Notes: generated by a model from the sequence alone, not told the origin. A stretch of DNA of 64,000 nt from Methylobacterium nodulans ORS 2060 (GCF_000022085.1 NC_011894.1:4331001-4395000); one strand, 5' to 3'; positions 1 to 9,856 are shown, counted from the stretch's first letter. Numbers and translations: made by a program.

Positions 1-1
1 T

Positions 2-2314
2 CAAGGCAACCGCCAGGAGGCGATCAATGTCCTGACCCGGGCCGTGCAGCCGGAGCTTGAGCGGGCCGCGAAGCTGACCAGCCTGTGGGGCCAGATCTGG
101 AACGATCTCGGCTCCGCGGCCTCGCGCACAGCGGGTATCATCGGTCGCGCGGTCGGCGGCTTCACCGCGCTCTCGCCAGAAGAGCAGCTTGCCATGCTGC
201 AGGCCCAGCGGCGTGCGGCGGCCGAGGGCGTGGAGAGCGAGTACGCGAAAGAGTTACGCGCCAGCGGCCTGTCGGAGGATCAGGTCCGGATGCTCGTGCC
301 GAGCATCGCCGACCCGCAGCAGCTTAAGGTCCTCGACGACGCCATCGCGCGCATCACGAAGCAGCTGGAGGACGCGAAGAAGGCAGCGAGTGACATCGGC
401 GCGCGCGAACTGTCGGTCCAGGCCGGCGAGATCATTCGTGCTCTCGACCCGGAGGCGGCCAAGTTGCGCGAGGTTGAGGCCGAAGTCGTCAAGGTCGAAA
501 AGGCGCTTGCCAACCTCATCAGCCATCCCGACGTGGAAATCGCGGGCGGTGTTCAGAACGCGATCGAGAAGTACGGTGCGCTTCAGGCGCGGCTCGACCT
601 GCTCAGGAAAGCCTATGCGGCCGGCGGAGCGGCGGCGAAGCAGGCCCTCGAGGCCGCCGACTTCGACCAGCGCACGGCCGGCCTCTCGTCCTACGAGCGC
701 GGCCTGCAGCAGATCGTCCGCCGGTTCCACGACATGGCCGAGGCGGCGCGCACCGCCGGCAATGAGAATGCGGCCAAGGGCTTCGAGGCGGCGGGCACCC
801 GGGCTGTTGAAGCCTACCGGGCCCAGGCTGCCGAGCAGGCCAAGGGCGACGTCATCCTCCCGGAAGGCTACGTGCGGGCGGTGTTCGGAGCGGAGGGCAA
901 CAACCCGGCCAAGAACACGAGGTCATCGGCATCAGGCTACGGGCAGTTCTTGGACAAGACCTTCGTTGAGCTCTACCGGAAGGAGTTCTCCAATCTGGCC
1001 GCGGGCATGACGGATGCGGCCATCCTCGGCCTCAAGCAGGATCGCGCCGTCAACGAGCGGCTGACCGAAGCCTATGGGCGCGAGAACGGCAAGAAGCTCT
1101 TGGATGCGGGGTTCGCCGCATCGCTGGAGAACCTGTACTTGCTCCACAACTACGGGCCGAGCGGTGGCCTCAACCTGCTGCGCGCCGCAAGGGACGGGCG
1201 CGGCGGCGTGTCGGGGCGCAGCATCCTGGGCGATGACGCCGCGAACCGAAACCCGGCCGTGGCGCGCAACACGGTCCAGGGCGTCCTTGACGAGTCGGCC
1301 GGGCGCGCGCGGCGGTTCTCGCCTCAGAACCTCGCCCAGGCCGAGCGGGTGCGCCAGATCGAGGCCGAGACGGCCGCGGCCGGCAAGGATGCCGTCGCCA
1401 AGGAGCGCCTTGCCGCCGCCGAAGATTACCTGCGGGCGGCTCGCGAGCGTGGCGACGAGATCGCGAACCGGTTCAAGACCGCGGAAGAGGCTCTGGCCGC
1501 CAACACCAGCACCCTCACGGGTGAGCTGAAGACCCAGACCGAGGAGTTGCAGCGCAATGCCGCGGCGCGCGCGGCGGTGACGGCGGCAGGGCAGCGGAAG
1601 GCGCTCGCCCTCGACCTCAGCGACGCCTACGCCGCGCTCGGCCGCACGCCGGGCGAGCAGCAAGACTATCTGATTGCCAGAAGCCGCTTCGGGGAAGGCA
1701 CGCCAGAGTTCCAGCAAGCCTACGACAGCCTGCAGCAACTGCGCTCCGTTGCAGAGGCCAAGTTGACCGGAAGCGGCTTCGTCAAAGACCTTGTGAGCGA
1801 TCTGCGCAACGGCAAGAGCTTCGCTGACGCGCTCGGCGGTTCTCTGGTGAGCTTGGTCGGCCGGCTGGGTGACAAGGCGATCGACCGTCTGTTCAACTCG
1901 CTGTTCAGCACGGCGAGCCCGGGCGGCAGCGACCTCTTCGGCTCCCTCGGCAAGCTGATCGGCTTCGCGGGCGGCGGCTATACCGGAAACGGTGGTGTCG
2001 GCCAGATCGCGGGCGTGGTTCACGGCAAGGAATTCGTGTTCGACGCGGCCTCGACCGCCCGCATCGGCCCCGCCAATCTGGAGGCCATCCGCCGAGGTGT
2101 GCGCGGCTATCAGGGTGGCGGCTTCGTCGGCGCTCAGCCCAGGTCCGGCTTCCGGGTTGCAGCCCATTCGGGGGCTCCCCCTCAAGCTGCGCGTCCTCCG
2201 ATCCAGGTCAGCATGGTGGTGCAGACGCCCGATGCATCGAGCTTCGCGCGCTCCGAGGCGCAGATCACCGCCGCCCTCTACCGGGCGGTGCAGCGGGGCA
2301 TGCGGTCGGGCTGA
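2..2314 (+). CDS. Phage tail tape-measure protein, 5' end cut by window edge
   Basis: The reading frame is open from base 2, so the gene starts outside the window; the GTG at 44 is internal. The visible 770 or so residues are Ala/Glu/Arg-rich and largely helical, as in tape-measure proteins, which set tail length and span the tail lumen. Counting from 44, residues about 275-410 look like a lysozyme/transglycosylase-type domain (ends of an 'AEGNNPAKN...SASGYGQF' region), which would help penetrate peptidoglycan. The C-terminus has Gly-rich patches (FAGGGYTGNGG, RGYQGGGFVG), a common ending in alphaproteobacterial tape-measure proteins. It overlaps the next gene by one base and heads a tail operon. 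The family call is from composition, position and the C-terminal pattern. Confidence 0.8.
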   Translation, partial: QGNRQEAINVLTRAVQPELERAAKLTSLWGQIWNDLGSAASRTAGIIGRAVGGFTALSPEEQLAMLQAQRRAAAEGVESEYAKELRASGLSEDQVRMLVPSIADPQQLKVLDDAIARITKQLEDAKKAASDIGARELSVQAGEIIRALDPEAAKLREVEAEVVKVEKALANLISHPDVEIAGGVQNAIEKYGALQARLDLLRKAYAAGGAAAKQALEAADFDQRTAGLSSYERGLQQIVRRFHDMAEAARTAGNENAAKGFEAAGTRAVEAYRAQAAEQAKGDVILPEGYVRAVFGAEGNNPAKNTRSSASGYGQFLDKTFVELYRKEFSNLAAGMTDAAILGLKQDRAVNERLTEAYGRENGKKLLDAGFAASLENLYLLHNYGPSGGLNLLRAARDGRGGVSGRSILGDDAANRNPAVARNTVQGVLDESAGRARRFSPQNLAQAERVRQIEAETAAAGKDAVAKERLAAAEDYLRAARERGDEIANRFKTAEEALAANTSTLTGELKTQTEELQRNAAARAAVTAAGQRKALALDLSDAYAALGRTPGEQQDYLIARSRFGEGTPEFQQAYDSLQQLRSVAEAKLTGSGFVKDLVSDLRNGKSFADALGGSLVSLVGRLGDKAIDRLFNSLFSTASPGGSDLFGSLGKLIGFAGGGYTGNGGVGQIAGVVHGKEFVFDAASTARIGPANLEAIRRGVRGYQGGGFVGAQPRSGFRVAAHSGAPPQAARPPIQVSMVVQTPDASSFARSEAQITAALYRAVQRGMRSG

Positions 2315-2949
2315 TGGCCGCGCCCTTCCACGAGGTGCGCTTTCCCCTGAGCCTCTCCTACGGCTCGCGCGGCGGGCCCGAGCGGCGCACCGAGATCGTC
2401 ACGCTGGGCTCGGGCGACGAGGAGCGCAACAGCCTCTGGCGCCACTCCCGCCGCTCCTACAATGCCGGCCCGGCCCTGCGCCGGGCCGAGGACATCGCCC
2501 TGCTGCTGGCCTTCTTCGAGGAGCGCCGCGGGCCGCTCTACGGCTTCCGCTGGCGCGACACCTTCGACCATGCCTCCTGTGCGCTTGGCCAGCAGCCGGC
2601 CGCCACCGACCAGCCGCTCGGCACCGGCGACGGCACCACCACCGTGTTCCCGCTCGCCAAGACCTATGGCGGCGCCTTCGCTCCCTATGTCCGCCCCATC
2701 CTCAAGCCGGTCGCCGGCTCCGTGCGCATCGCGGTCGCCGGCACCGAGCTGCCGGCCTCCGCCTTCCAGGTCGATCCCACCACCGGGCGCGTCACCCTGG
2801 CCGCGGCGCCGGCGCCGGGTGCTGCCGTCACCGCCGGCTTCCTGTTCGACGTGCCGGTGCGCTTTGCCACCGACCGCCTCGAGATCGACCACCAGGCCGT
2901 GCTGGCCGGCGTGGTCGCCGACATTCCGGTGATCGAGCTGCGCCGATGA
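2314..2949 (+). CDS. Phage tail protein, DUF2460 family (GTA Orfg12-like)
   Basis: This 211-residue protein begins 'PFHEVRFPLSLSYGSRGGPE' and contains 'RRGPLYGFRWRDTFDH', features of the DUF2460 (TIGR02217) tail-tip family found in alphaproteobacterial siphophages and gene transfer agents. In that family the protein forms part of the distal tail hub. The start ATG overlaps the tape-measure stop by one base and its own stop overlaps the next start (ATGA), indicating translational coupling. The order DUF2460, DUF2163, NlpC/P60, TIM-barrel protein is the same as GTA genes 12 to 15, which strongly supports the call. No oddities are visible. Confidence 0.9.
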   Translation: MAAPFHEVRFPLSLSYGSRGGPERRTEIVTLGSGDEERNSLWRHSRRSYNAGPALRRAEDIALLLAFFEERRGPLYGFRWRDTFDHASCALGQQPAATDQPLGTGDGTTTVFPLAKTYGGAFAPYVRPILKPVAGSVRIAVAGTELPASAFQVDPTTGRVTLAAAPAPGAAVTAGFLFDVPVRFATDRLEIDHQAVLAGVVADIPVIELRR

Positions 2950-3830
2950 AGACGCTCCCGCCCGGCCTCGCCGCCAGCCTCGCCAGCGGCGTCACCACCC
3001 TGTGCCGCTGCTGGATCCTCACCCGCAGCGACGGCCGGCGCCTCGGCTTCACCGATCACGACGAGGACGTGACCTGCGACGGCGTGCTCTGCTCGGCCGA
3101 GAGCGGCGCCACCGGCAGCGCCCTCGAGCAGAGCGCCGGGCTGGCCGTCGACAGCCTGGAGATCATGGGCGCGCTGAGCAGCGGGCGGCTGGCCGAGGCC
3201 GAGCTCGCCCGCGGCCTCTACGACGGCGCGGCGGTCGCGGTGTGGTGGCTGGACTGGGCCGCCCCGGCCGAGGCGGTGCTCATCCTGTCCGGCACCATCG
3301 GCGAGGTCTCGCGCGGCCGCAGCGGCTTCACCGCCGAGGTGCGCGGTCTGGCCGATCGCCTGGCTCAGCCCCGCGGCCGGCTCTACCAGCGCTCCTGCGA
3401 TACCCTGTTCGGCGATCCCCGCTGCGGGATCGACGCCACATCGGCCACCTACCGGGGCAGCGGCCGCGTCACCGCCGTGCGCTCCGCCCGCGCGCTCGTC
3501 GCCGCGGGCCTCGAGGCCTACCGCACCGACTGGTTCACCGCCGGCCGCCTGGTCTGGGCCTCCGGCGCCAACGCCGGGGCGGCCGTCGAGGTGCGCGCCC
3601 ACCTGCGCTCCGGAGCGAGCGCCTTGCTCGAGCTGTGGGAGCCGATGCCCGCCCCGATGGCGGCCGGCGACAGCTTCACGGTGACGGCCGGTTGCGACAA
3701 ATCCTTCAGCAGCTGCCGCACCAAGTTCGGCAACGCGATCAACTTCCGCGGCTTCCCGGATCTGCCGGGCAACGACTACGCGGTGTCGGCCCCCCAGGCG
3801 GGAGCGCAGAATGACGGCGGACGCCTCTGA
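2946..3830 (+). CDS. Phage tail protein, DUF2163 family (GTA Orfg13-like)
   Basis: 294 residues. It begins with the pattern 'LCRCWILTRSDGRRLGFTDH', typical of DUF2163/phage BR0599 (TIGR02218) proteins, and near the C-terminus has a cluster of cysteines (GCDKSFSSCRTKF) followed by NFRGFPDLPGND, a conserved family ending likely to bind iron or another metal in the tail hub. I chose the ATG at 2946, which overlaps the preceding stop, because the family signature begins within the first 25 residues; longer in-frame starts would overlap the previous gene by several hundred bases. Its end overlaps the NlpC/P60 gene by 20 bases. Confidence 0.9.
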   Translation: MKTLPPGLAASLASGVTTLCRCWILTRSDGRRLGFTDHDEDVTCDGVLCSAESGATGSALEQSAGLAVDSLEIMGALSSGRLAEAELARGLYDGAAVAVWWLDWAAPAEAVLILSGTIGEVSRGRSGFTAEVRGLADRLAQPRGRLYQRSCDTLFGDPRCGIDATSATYRGSGRVTAVRSARALVAAGLEAYRTDWFTAGRLVWASGANAGAAVEVRAHLRSGASALLELWEPMPAPMAAGDSFTVTAGCDKSFSSCRTKFGNAINFRGFPDLPGNDYAVSAPQAGAQNDGGRL

Positions 3831-4263
3831 TCGCATCCGCGCGCGGGTCGTCGCGCTCGCCCGGACGTGGCTGGCCACCCCCTACCATCATCAGGCCGCG
3901 CTCAAGGGGGTGGGCTGCGACTGCCTCGGCCTGCTGCGCGGCGTCTATGCCGAGCTGTACGGCTGCGCGCCCGAAGAGCCGCCGCCCTACAGCCCGAGCT
4001 GGGCGGAAGACCACGGCGGCGAGACGCTGCGCGAGGCCGCCCGCCGCCACCTCGACGAGATCCCGATCCCGCAGGCGGAAGCCGGCGACGTGCTGCTGTT
4101 CCGCTGGCGGGACGGGCTGCCGGCCAAGCACTGCGCCATCCTCACCGGCCAGAGCCGCATGATCCACGCCTATGACGGCCATGCCGTCCTGGAGAGCTGG
4201 ATCCCGCCGGCCTGGAGCCGGCGCATCGCGCATGCCTTCCGCTTCCCGGAGATCGCCCGATGA
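3811..4263 (+). CDS. Phage NlpC/P60 cell-wall peptidase (GTA Orfg14-like)
   Basis: 150 residues of the phage NlpC/P60 family (TIGR02219), a cysteine peptidase that cleaves peptidoglycan cross-bridges and sits in the tail tip to open the wall during DNA entry. The catalytic cysteine is C38 in 'GVGCDCLGL', and the probable catalytic histidine is H107 in 'AKHCAILTG', giving the usual Cys-His arrangement. The length fits the single-domain phage form without a signal peptide. It overlaps the DUF2163 gene by 20 bases and the next gene by four (ATGA), so the four tail-tip genes are translated as one coupled set. Confidence 0.92.
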   Translation: MTADASDRIRARVVALARTWLATPYHHQAALKGVGCDCLGLLRGVYAELYGCAPEEPPPYSPSWAEDHGGETLREAARRHLDEIPIPQAEAGDVLLFRWRDGLPAKHCAILTGQSRMIHAYDGHAVLESWIPPAWSRRIAHAFRFPEIAR

Positions 4264-7200
4264 GCACGCTGGTGCTGTCCTATGCCGGCAAGGCGGTCGG
4301 CACCGCGCTCGGCGGGCCGCTCGGCGGCGTCCTCGGCGGGATCGCCGGCGCCGCCCTCGGCGGGGTGGCCGACCGCGCCCTGTTCAGCCACCGGCCCAAG
4401 CCGCAGATCGCCACCGGGCCGCGCCTGTCCGAGCTCTACGTCACCGCGTCCAGCGAGGGCGCGGCGATCGCCCGCGTCTACGGCCGCACCCGCGTCGCCG
4501 GCCAGATCATCTGGGCCACCAGGCTCAAGGAGACCCAGGCCGTCGAGACGGTGAAGACCCGCGGCGGCAAGGGGATGCCGCAGCCGAAGACCTACAACGT
4601 GACGTACAGCTACAGCGTCAGCATGGCGGTGGCCTTCTGCGAGGGGCCGATCCAGGCCCTCGGCGAGGTCTACGCGGACGGCAAGCGCATCCGGCTCGCC
4701 GACTACCAGGCCCGGCTCTATCTCGGCACGGAGGATCAGCTGCCGGATCCCAAGATCGAGGCGATCGAGGGCGCGGCCCCGGCCTACCGGGGCGTGGCTT
4801 ATCTCGTGTTCGAGGATCTGCCGTTGGCCGCCTTCGGCAACCGCGTCCCGGTGATCACCGCCGAGATCATCCGCCGCCCGCCCGCCGCCAGTGCACGGCC
4901 CGCGCTGGAGGAGCTGATCACCGCCGTGACCCTGATCCCGGGCATGGGCGAGTTCGTCTATGCCACCGCCCCGGTGAAGGCGAGCGAGTTCGGCGCCATT
5001 GCCGGGCAGAACACCGTCTCGGGCGGGGTCGATCTGCTGAAGGCGCTCGATCAGCTCCAGGCCGAGGCGCCGCGCTGCCGGCACGTCGCGCTGGTGGTGG
5101 CGTGGCACGGCACCGACCTGCGGCTGTCCGCCTGCCGGATCCTGCCGAAGGTCGAGACGGCCGCCAAGAGCACGGATGTGCCCTGGCGGGCCGGCGGCCT
5201 CATCCGGGCGCAAGCGTCGGTGGTGAGCCGGGACGCGGACGGCGCCCCGCTGCTCGGCGGGGCGCCCTCGGATCTTTCGGTGGTGCAGGCGATCGGCGAG
5301 CTGAAGCGGCGGGGCTTGTCGGTCACGCTCTACCCGTTCCTGATGATGGACATCCCGGCCGGGAACGGCCTGCCCGACCCGTATGGCGGGCCCGAGCAGG
5401 CGGCGTTTCCCTGGCGCGGGCGCCTCAGCTGCGATCCGGCGATCGGCCGCCCGGGCAGCCCGGACAAGACCGCGGCGGCCGCCGCGCAGGTGGCGGCCTT
5501 CTTCGGCACGGTGAGCCCGGCCGATCTGGCCTGGACCGGCGCGACCGTCAGCTGCGCCAAGGCCGAGTGGAGCTTCCGCCGCTTCATCCTGCACTGCGCG
5601 CGGCTCGCCGAGGCGGCGGGCGGGGTGGACAGCTTCCTGATCGGCTCGGAGATGGTCGGGCTGACCTCCGTGCGCTCGGATGCCGCCACCTTCCCGGCCG
5701 TGGCGCAGCTGCGGGCGCTGGCGGCCGACGCCCGCGCCATCCTCGGCCCGAGGGTAGAGATCAGCTATGGCGCCGACTGGAGCGAGTACGCCAATTATCG
5801 CCCGGCCGACGGCACCGGCGACGTCTACTTCCACCTCGATCCGCTCTGGGCCGATGCGAACATCGACTTCATCGGCATCGACAACTACATGCCGCTCTCA
5901 GACTGGCGCGACGGCTTCGATCATCTGGACGCGCAGGATCACAATGCGATCTACGATCCGGAATATCTGACGCAGAACATCGCCGGCGGCGAGCTGTTCG
6001 ACTGGTACTATCCGACGCTCGCCGACCGCGACGCGCAGAACCGGGTGCCGATCACCGACACCGCTCATGCCGAGCCGTGGGTGTTCCGGATCAAGGATCT
6101 GCGCGCCTGGTGGCTCAACCCGCACCACGACCGGCCCGGCGGCGTCCGGCAGGCCACCGCCACCGCCTGGCGGCCGCAGTCCAAGCCGATCCGCTTCACC
6201 GAGGTGGGCTGCCCGGCCGTCGACAAGGGCGCCAACCAGCCCAACGTCTTCGTCGATCCGAAATCCTCCGAGAGCTTCCTGCCCCATTACTCCTCCGGCC
6301 GGCAGGACCTGATGATGCAGCGCGCCTACCTGGAGGCGACGCTGCGCTACTGGCAGAGCCCGGACGGCAATCCGGTCTCGACGGTCTACGGCGGCCGCAT
6401 GGTCGATCCGCAGCGGCTGTTCGTGTGGACCTGGGATGCGCGGCCCTTCCCCGAGTTCCCGCGCCAGGCGGCGGTCTGGAGCGACAGCCCGAACTACAGC
6501 CTCGGGCACTGGCTCACCGGCCGGCTCAACCTCGGCCTGCTGCCCGACGTCGTCGCCGATCTCTGCGCCGGCAGCGGCGCGCCGGTCGATGTCTCAGCCT
6601 TGCATGGGATCGTGCACGGCTACACCGTGGCCGAGGTGCAGGCCCCGCGCGACAGCCTCGCGCCTTTGCGCACCGCCTACTTCTTCGACGGGGTCGAGAG
6701 CGGCGGGGCCATCCACTTCCGGCCGCTCGCGCAGCCTCCGGTGGCCCACTTCACCGAGGCGGATCTGGTCGCTTCCGGCGCCGGGCCGGACTACCGGCGC
6801 ACCCGCACGGACGAGACCGCGCTGCCGGCCGCGGTGGCGCTGAGCTACCTCGATCCGGCCCGCGCCTACCAGAGCGCGGCCGTCGAGGCGCGCCGCGCCG
6901 CCGGCCGCTCGACCGCGGTCTCCCGCACCGCGCTGCCGCTGTGCCTGGAGGAGGGCGCCGCCCGCGGCCTGGCCCAGGCGCTGCTGTATCAGGCGGTGGT
7001 GGAGCGCGAGGCGGTCGGCGCGGTGCTGCCGCCCTCGGCCCTGGCCCTGGAGGCGGGCGACGTCGTCAGCCTGACGCTGGCCGGCAGCCGCACCGACTAC
7101 CGCCTGACCCGGCTGGGCCTGGAGGCGGGCCGGCCGGTGAGCGCGGTGCGGGCGGACAGCGGCATCTATGCCTACCGGGACGGCAGTGCCAGCGGGCGCG

Positions 7201-8165
7201 CGCCGGCCCCGCCGGCGACGATCGGGGTGGGGCTGTTCCAGGTCCTGGACCTGCCGCTGCTGCGCGCGGACGCGGTGGCGCATGCGCCGTACTTCGCCGG
7301 CTACACCGCGCCGTGGTCGCCGATCGCGGTGCTGCGGGCGCTCGGCGGCGGGCCGTTCGCGGCGGATGCGGTGGTGGCCGCCCGCTCGATCATCGGCCAG
7401 CTCACGGCCCCGCTCTCCAGCGGCCCCACCCAGCGCTGGGATCGGGTCTCGGCGCTCGACGTGCAGGTGCCGGCCGGGGCCGAGCTCACCTCCGCGGCGG
7501 AGATGGAGGTGCTCAACGGCGCCAACGCGGCGGCGCTGCTCACCCCCTCGGGCGAGTGGGAGATCCTGCAATGGGCCACCGCCACCCTGCTGGGGCCGGG
7601 CCGCTGTCGGCTGACCACCTTGCTGCGCGGGCAGCGCGGGACCGAGTTCGCCCTGGGCGACCCGACCCCGGCCGGGGCGCCGTTCGTGGTGCTCTCGGAG
7701 GCCCTGGTGCAGTCGGGCATGCCCCTGGCCACGCGGGCCCTGCCGCAGGCCTTTCGCTGGGGGCCGGCGGCACTGCCGCCGGAGGATGCGAGCTATGCGG
7801 GCGCCACGCTGACCATCGCGGGGGCGGGCCTGCGCCCCTACGCCCCGGTGCAGGCCCGGCTGCGGCGCCAGGCCAACGGCGATCTCGTGCTGACCTGGAT
7901 CCGCCGCACCCGGCTCAACGGCGATGCCTGGGAGCAGACCGAGGTGCCGCTCGCCGAGGAGAGCGAAGCCTATGCGGTCGAGATCCGCGACCCGGCGGGT
8001 GCCGTGCTCCGCACGCTCCAGGTCTCACGCCCAAGCCTGACCTACACGGCGGCCGAGCAGGCGGCGGATTTCGGCGGGCCGGTGCTGCGCCTGTCCGTCG
8101 CCATCCACCAGCTCTCCGCAACCTACGGCCGCGGCGCGGCCCTGAGGACGACGCTCCATGTCTGA
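4260..8165 (+). CDS. Baseplate/host-specificity protein with GTA TIM-barrel domain
   Basis: 1301 residues, matching the large GTA Orfg15/'megatron' family that forms the end of the tail and contacts the host. The first 60 residues carry Gly/Ala-rich hydrophobic segments (GGPLGGVLGGIAGAALGG). Residues about 430-730 form the GTA TIM-barrel-like domain ('FLIGSEMVGLTSVRSD' near 458; 'WTWDARPFPEFPRQA' near the end). A tail_3-like region follows and the last third has beta-rich repeats. The ATG at 4260 overlaps the peptidase stop. The GC-rich coding produces very long shadow frames on both strands here; those were set aside. It overlaps the tail-fibre gene by 8 bases. Confidence 0.93.
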   Translation: MSTLVLSYAGKAVGTALGGPLGGVLGGIAGAALGGVADRALFSHRPKPQIATGPRLSELYVTASSEGAAIARVYGRTRVAGQIIWATRLKETQAVETVKTRGGKGMPQPKTYNVTYSYSVSMAVAFCEGPIQALGEVYADGKRIRLADYQARLYLGTEDQLPDPKIEAIEGAAPAYRGVAYLVFEDLPLAAFGNRVPVITAEIIRRPPAASARPALEELITAVTLIPGMGEFVYATAPVKASEFGAIAGQNTVSGGVDLLKALDQLQAEAPRCRHVALVVAWHGTDLRLSACRILPKVETAAKSTDVPWRAGGLIRAQASVVSRDADGAPLLGGAPSDLSVVQAIGELKRRGLSVTLYPFLMMDIPAGNGLPDPYGGPEQAAFPWRGRLSCDPAIGRPGSPDKTAAAAAQVAAFFGTVSPADLAWTGATVSCAKAEWSFRRFILHCARLAEAAGGVDSFLIGSEMVGLTSVRSDAATFPAVAQLRALAADARAILGPRVEISYGADWSEYANYRPADGTGDVYFHLDPLWADANIDFIGIDNYMPLSDWRDGFDHLDAQDHNAIYDPEYLTQNIAGGELFDWYYPTLADRDAQNRVPITDTAHAEPWVFRIKDLRAWWLNPHHDRPGGVRQATATAWRPQSKPIRFTEVGCPAVDKGANQPNVFVDPKSSESFLPHYSSGRQDLMMQRAYLEATLRYWQSPDGNPVSTVYGGRMVDPQRLFVWTWDARPFPEFPRQAAVWSDSPNYSLGHWLTGRLNLGLLPDVVADLCAGSGAPVDVSALHGIVHGYTVAEVQAPRDSLAPLRTAYFFDGVESGGAIHFRPLAQPPVAHFTEADLVASGAGPDYRRTRTDETALPAAVALSYLDPARAYQSAAVEARRAAGRSTAVSRTALPLCLEEGAARGLAQALLYQAVVEREAVGAVLPPSALALEAGDVVSLTLAGSRTDYRLTRLGLEAGRPVSAVRADSGIYAYRDGSASGRAPAPPATIGVGLFQVLDLPLLRADAVAHAPYFAGYTAPWSPIAVLRALGGGPFAADAVVAARSIIGQLTAPLSSGPTQRWDRVSALDVQVPAGAELTSAAEMEVLNGANAAALLTPSGEWEILQWATATLLGPGRCRLTTLLRGQRGTEFALGDPTPAGAPFVVLSEALVQSGMPLATRALPQAFRWGPAALPPEDASYAGATLTIAGAGLRPYAPVQARLRRQANGDLVLTWIRRTRLNGDAWEQTEVPLAEESEAYAVEIRDPAGAVLRTLQVSRPSLTYTAAEQAADFGGPVLRLSVAIHQLSATYGRGAALRTTLHV

Positions 8166-9825
8166 CGCAACGCCGCTGCTCGCGCTGCCGCTCCTGCAGG
8201 CGGCGCAGGCGCAGAAACACGTGACGCACAACGAGGCGCTGACCGCCCTCGACACGCTGGTCCAGCTCGCCGTGCTCGACAAGGACCGGCTCGAACCCCC
8301 GGCCGCCGCCGCCGAGGGCGACCGCTACCTGATCGCCGGGGCGAGCCCGAGCGGCGCCTGGAGCGGCTGGGCCGGGCGGATCGTGCGCTACCAGGACGGG
8401 CAGTGGCTCTCCTTCGTGCCCAAGCCCGGCTGGGTCGTGTTCGTGCTCGACGAGGGCGACCTCTACACCTACGCGGGAGGCGCCTGGACGAGCTTCCGCG
8501 CCACGCTCACGGCCCTGCAGAACCTCGCCCGCCTCGGGATCGGCACCACGGCGGATGCCGCCAATCCCTTCGCGGCCAAGCTCAACGCGGCGCTGTGGAC
8601 CGCGCGGGGCACCGGCGAGGGCGGCACGGGCGACCTGCGCTACACCCTCAACAAGGACGCGCCCGCCCACACGCTCTCGCTGCTGTTCCAATCCGGCTGG
8701 TCCGGCCGGGCCGAGATCGGGCTGACCGGCGACGACGACCTGCACCTGAAGGTCTCGGCCGACGGCAGCGCCTGGATCGAGGCGCTGCGGATCGACCGCA
8801 GCACCGGCGGGCTCGTCGCCGGCCCGCTCGCCGCGGGCGCGTTGACGTATGGCAAGGCGACCCGGCTCCCCGCCGCGACGAACCTCGACACGCTCACGAC
8901 CGCGGGCTTCTACGACGGGGCCGGTCTCACGAACGCGCCCACGGCCGAGTGGTGGTACATCGAGGTCCAGACCCACTCGAACAGCAGCCTCTACGCCCTG
9001 CAGCGGGCGACGCGGCTGAACGACGCCAATGCGCGGGAGACCTGGCAGCGCGTCCGGGTCGCCGGCCGCTGGAGCAGCTGGGATCGCCTCTGGACCTCGG
9101 CCAGCTTCGATCCGACCACCAAGATGGACAAGGCGGGCGGCAGCTTCACGGCGGGCATCACCGTCCCCGGCGCCGTGGCCGTCAGCGGCCTTGCCGGCGA
9201 GGTGGCGTGGGCGGACCGCTGGAGCGGCGCCGCGCGCTGGGTGGTGTACGCGGCCGGCGGCCCGCTGCGGGTGTACCGGGACGACACCGGCGACCTGTTC
9301 TGGTTCACCGAGGCCGGGTTCCATCCGTCTGCCGACAACGCCAAAGCCAGCGGGCTCGCCCCGAACCGGTGGAGCACCGTCTACGCCGCGACCGGCTCGA
9401 TCAACACCTCGGATGCCCGCGAGAAGACCGGGGTCGCGCCGCTGACCGAGGCGGAACTCGCGTGGGCGAGCGATCTCGCCAAGGAGATCGGCACCTTCCG
9501 GTTCCTCTCCGCAATTGCCGAGAAGGGCGCGGAGGGGGCGCGGCACCACATCGGCCTGACGGTGCAGCGGGCGATCGCGCTGGGGCAGGCGCGCGGCCTC
9601 GACCCGTTCCGCTACGCCTTCATCTGCTACGACAAGTGGGACGCCGAGCCCGAGGTCTCCGAGCCGATCCTCGGCGAGGACGGAGAGCCGAGCGGCGAGA
9701 CCCGCGTGCTGTCGCCCGCCCGGCCGGCCGGCGACCGCTACGGCTTCCGGCCGGATCAGCTCGCGCTGTTCATCGCCCGCGGCCAGGAGGCCCGCCTGGC
9801 CGCGCTCGAAGCCGGCCTGGGCTGA
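8158..9825 (+). CDS. Tail fibre: DUF2793, pyocin-knob and S74 chaperone regions
   Basis: 555 residues. Residues 1-105 are the DUF2793 domain ('PLLQAAQAQKHVTHNEAL' at the start). Residues about 225-320 look like a pyocin-knob region (TTAGFYDGAGLTN, then W-rich 'VAGRWSSWDRLW'), as seen in phage fibres. From about residue 412 the motif 'NTSDAREKTGVAPLTE' and the ending 'DRYGFRPDQLALFIARGQE' match the peptidase S74 intramolecular chaperone, which folds the trimeric fibre and then cuts itself off. This makes the protein the likely receptor-binding fibre. It overlaps the baseplate gene and is followed by the lysis genes. Confidence 0.85.
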   Translation: MSDATPLLALPLLQAAQAQKHVTHNEALTALDTLVQLAVLDKDRLEPPAAAAEGDRYLIAGASPSGAWSGWAGRIVRYQDGQWLSFVPKPGWVVFVLDEGDLYTYAGGAWTSFRATLTALQNLARLGIGTTADAANPFAAKLNAALWTARGTGEGGTGDLRYTLNKDAPAHTLSLLFQSGWSGRAEIGLTGDDDLHLKVSADGSAWIEALRIDRSTGGLVAGPLAAGALTYGKATRLPAATNLDTLTTAGFYDGAGLTNAPTAEWWYIEVQTHSNSSLYALQRATRLNDANARETWQRVRVAGRWSSWDRLWTSASFDPTTKMDKAGGSFTAGITVPGAVAVSGLAGEVAWADRWSGAARWVVYAAGGPLRVYRDDTGDLFWFTEAGFHPSADNAKASGLAPNRWSTVYAATGSINTSDAREKTGVAPLTEAELAWASDLAKEIGTFRFLSAIAEKGAEGARHHIGLTVQRAIALGQARGLDPFRYAFICYDKWDAEPEVSEPILGEDGEPSGETRVLSPARPAGDRYGFRPDQLALFIARGQEARLAALEAGLG

Positions 9826-9856
9826 CCGCACCCGTTCCCCACATCGGAGATCCCCC

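Noticed and set aside
932..2185. Minus-strand frame of 417 codons in the tape-measure gene, and similar ones at 7915-9858 and 10234-11628
   Set aside because: Shadow frames opposite supported phage genes; no ribosome-binding sites or recognisable domains.
4170..8224. Very long open frames on both strands over the baseplate gene (plus 4172-8224, minus 4170-5834)
   Set aside because: Arg/Pro/Gly/Ala-rich shadows of a GC-rich gene; no family pattern, while the 4260-8165 frame has clear GTA tail landmarks.
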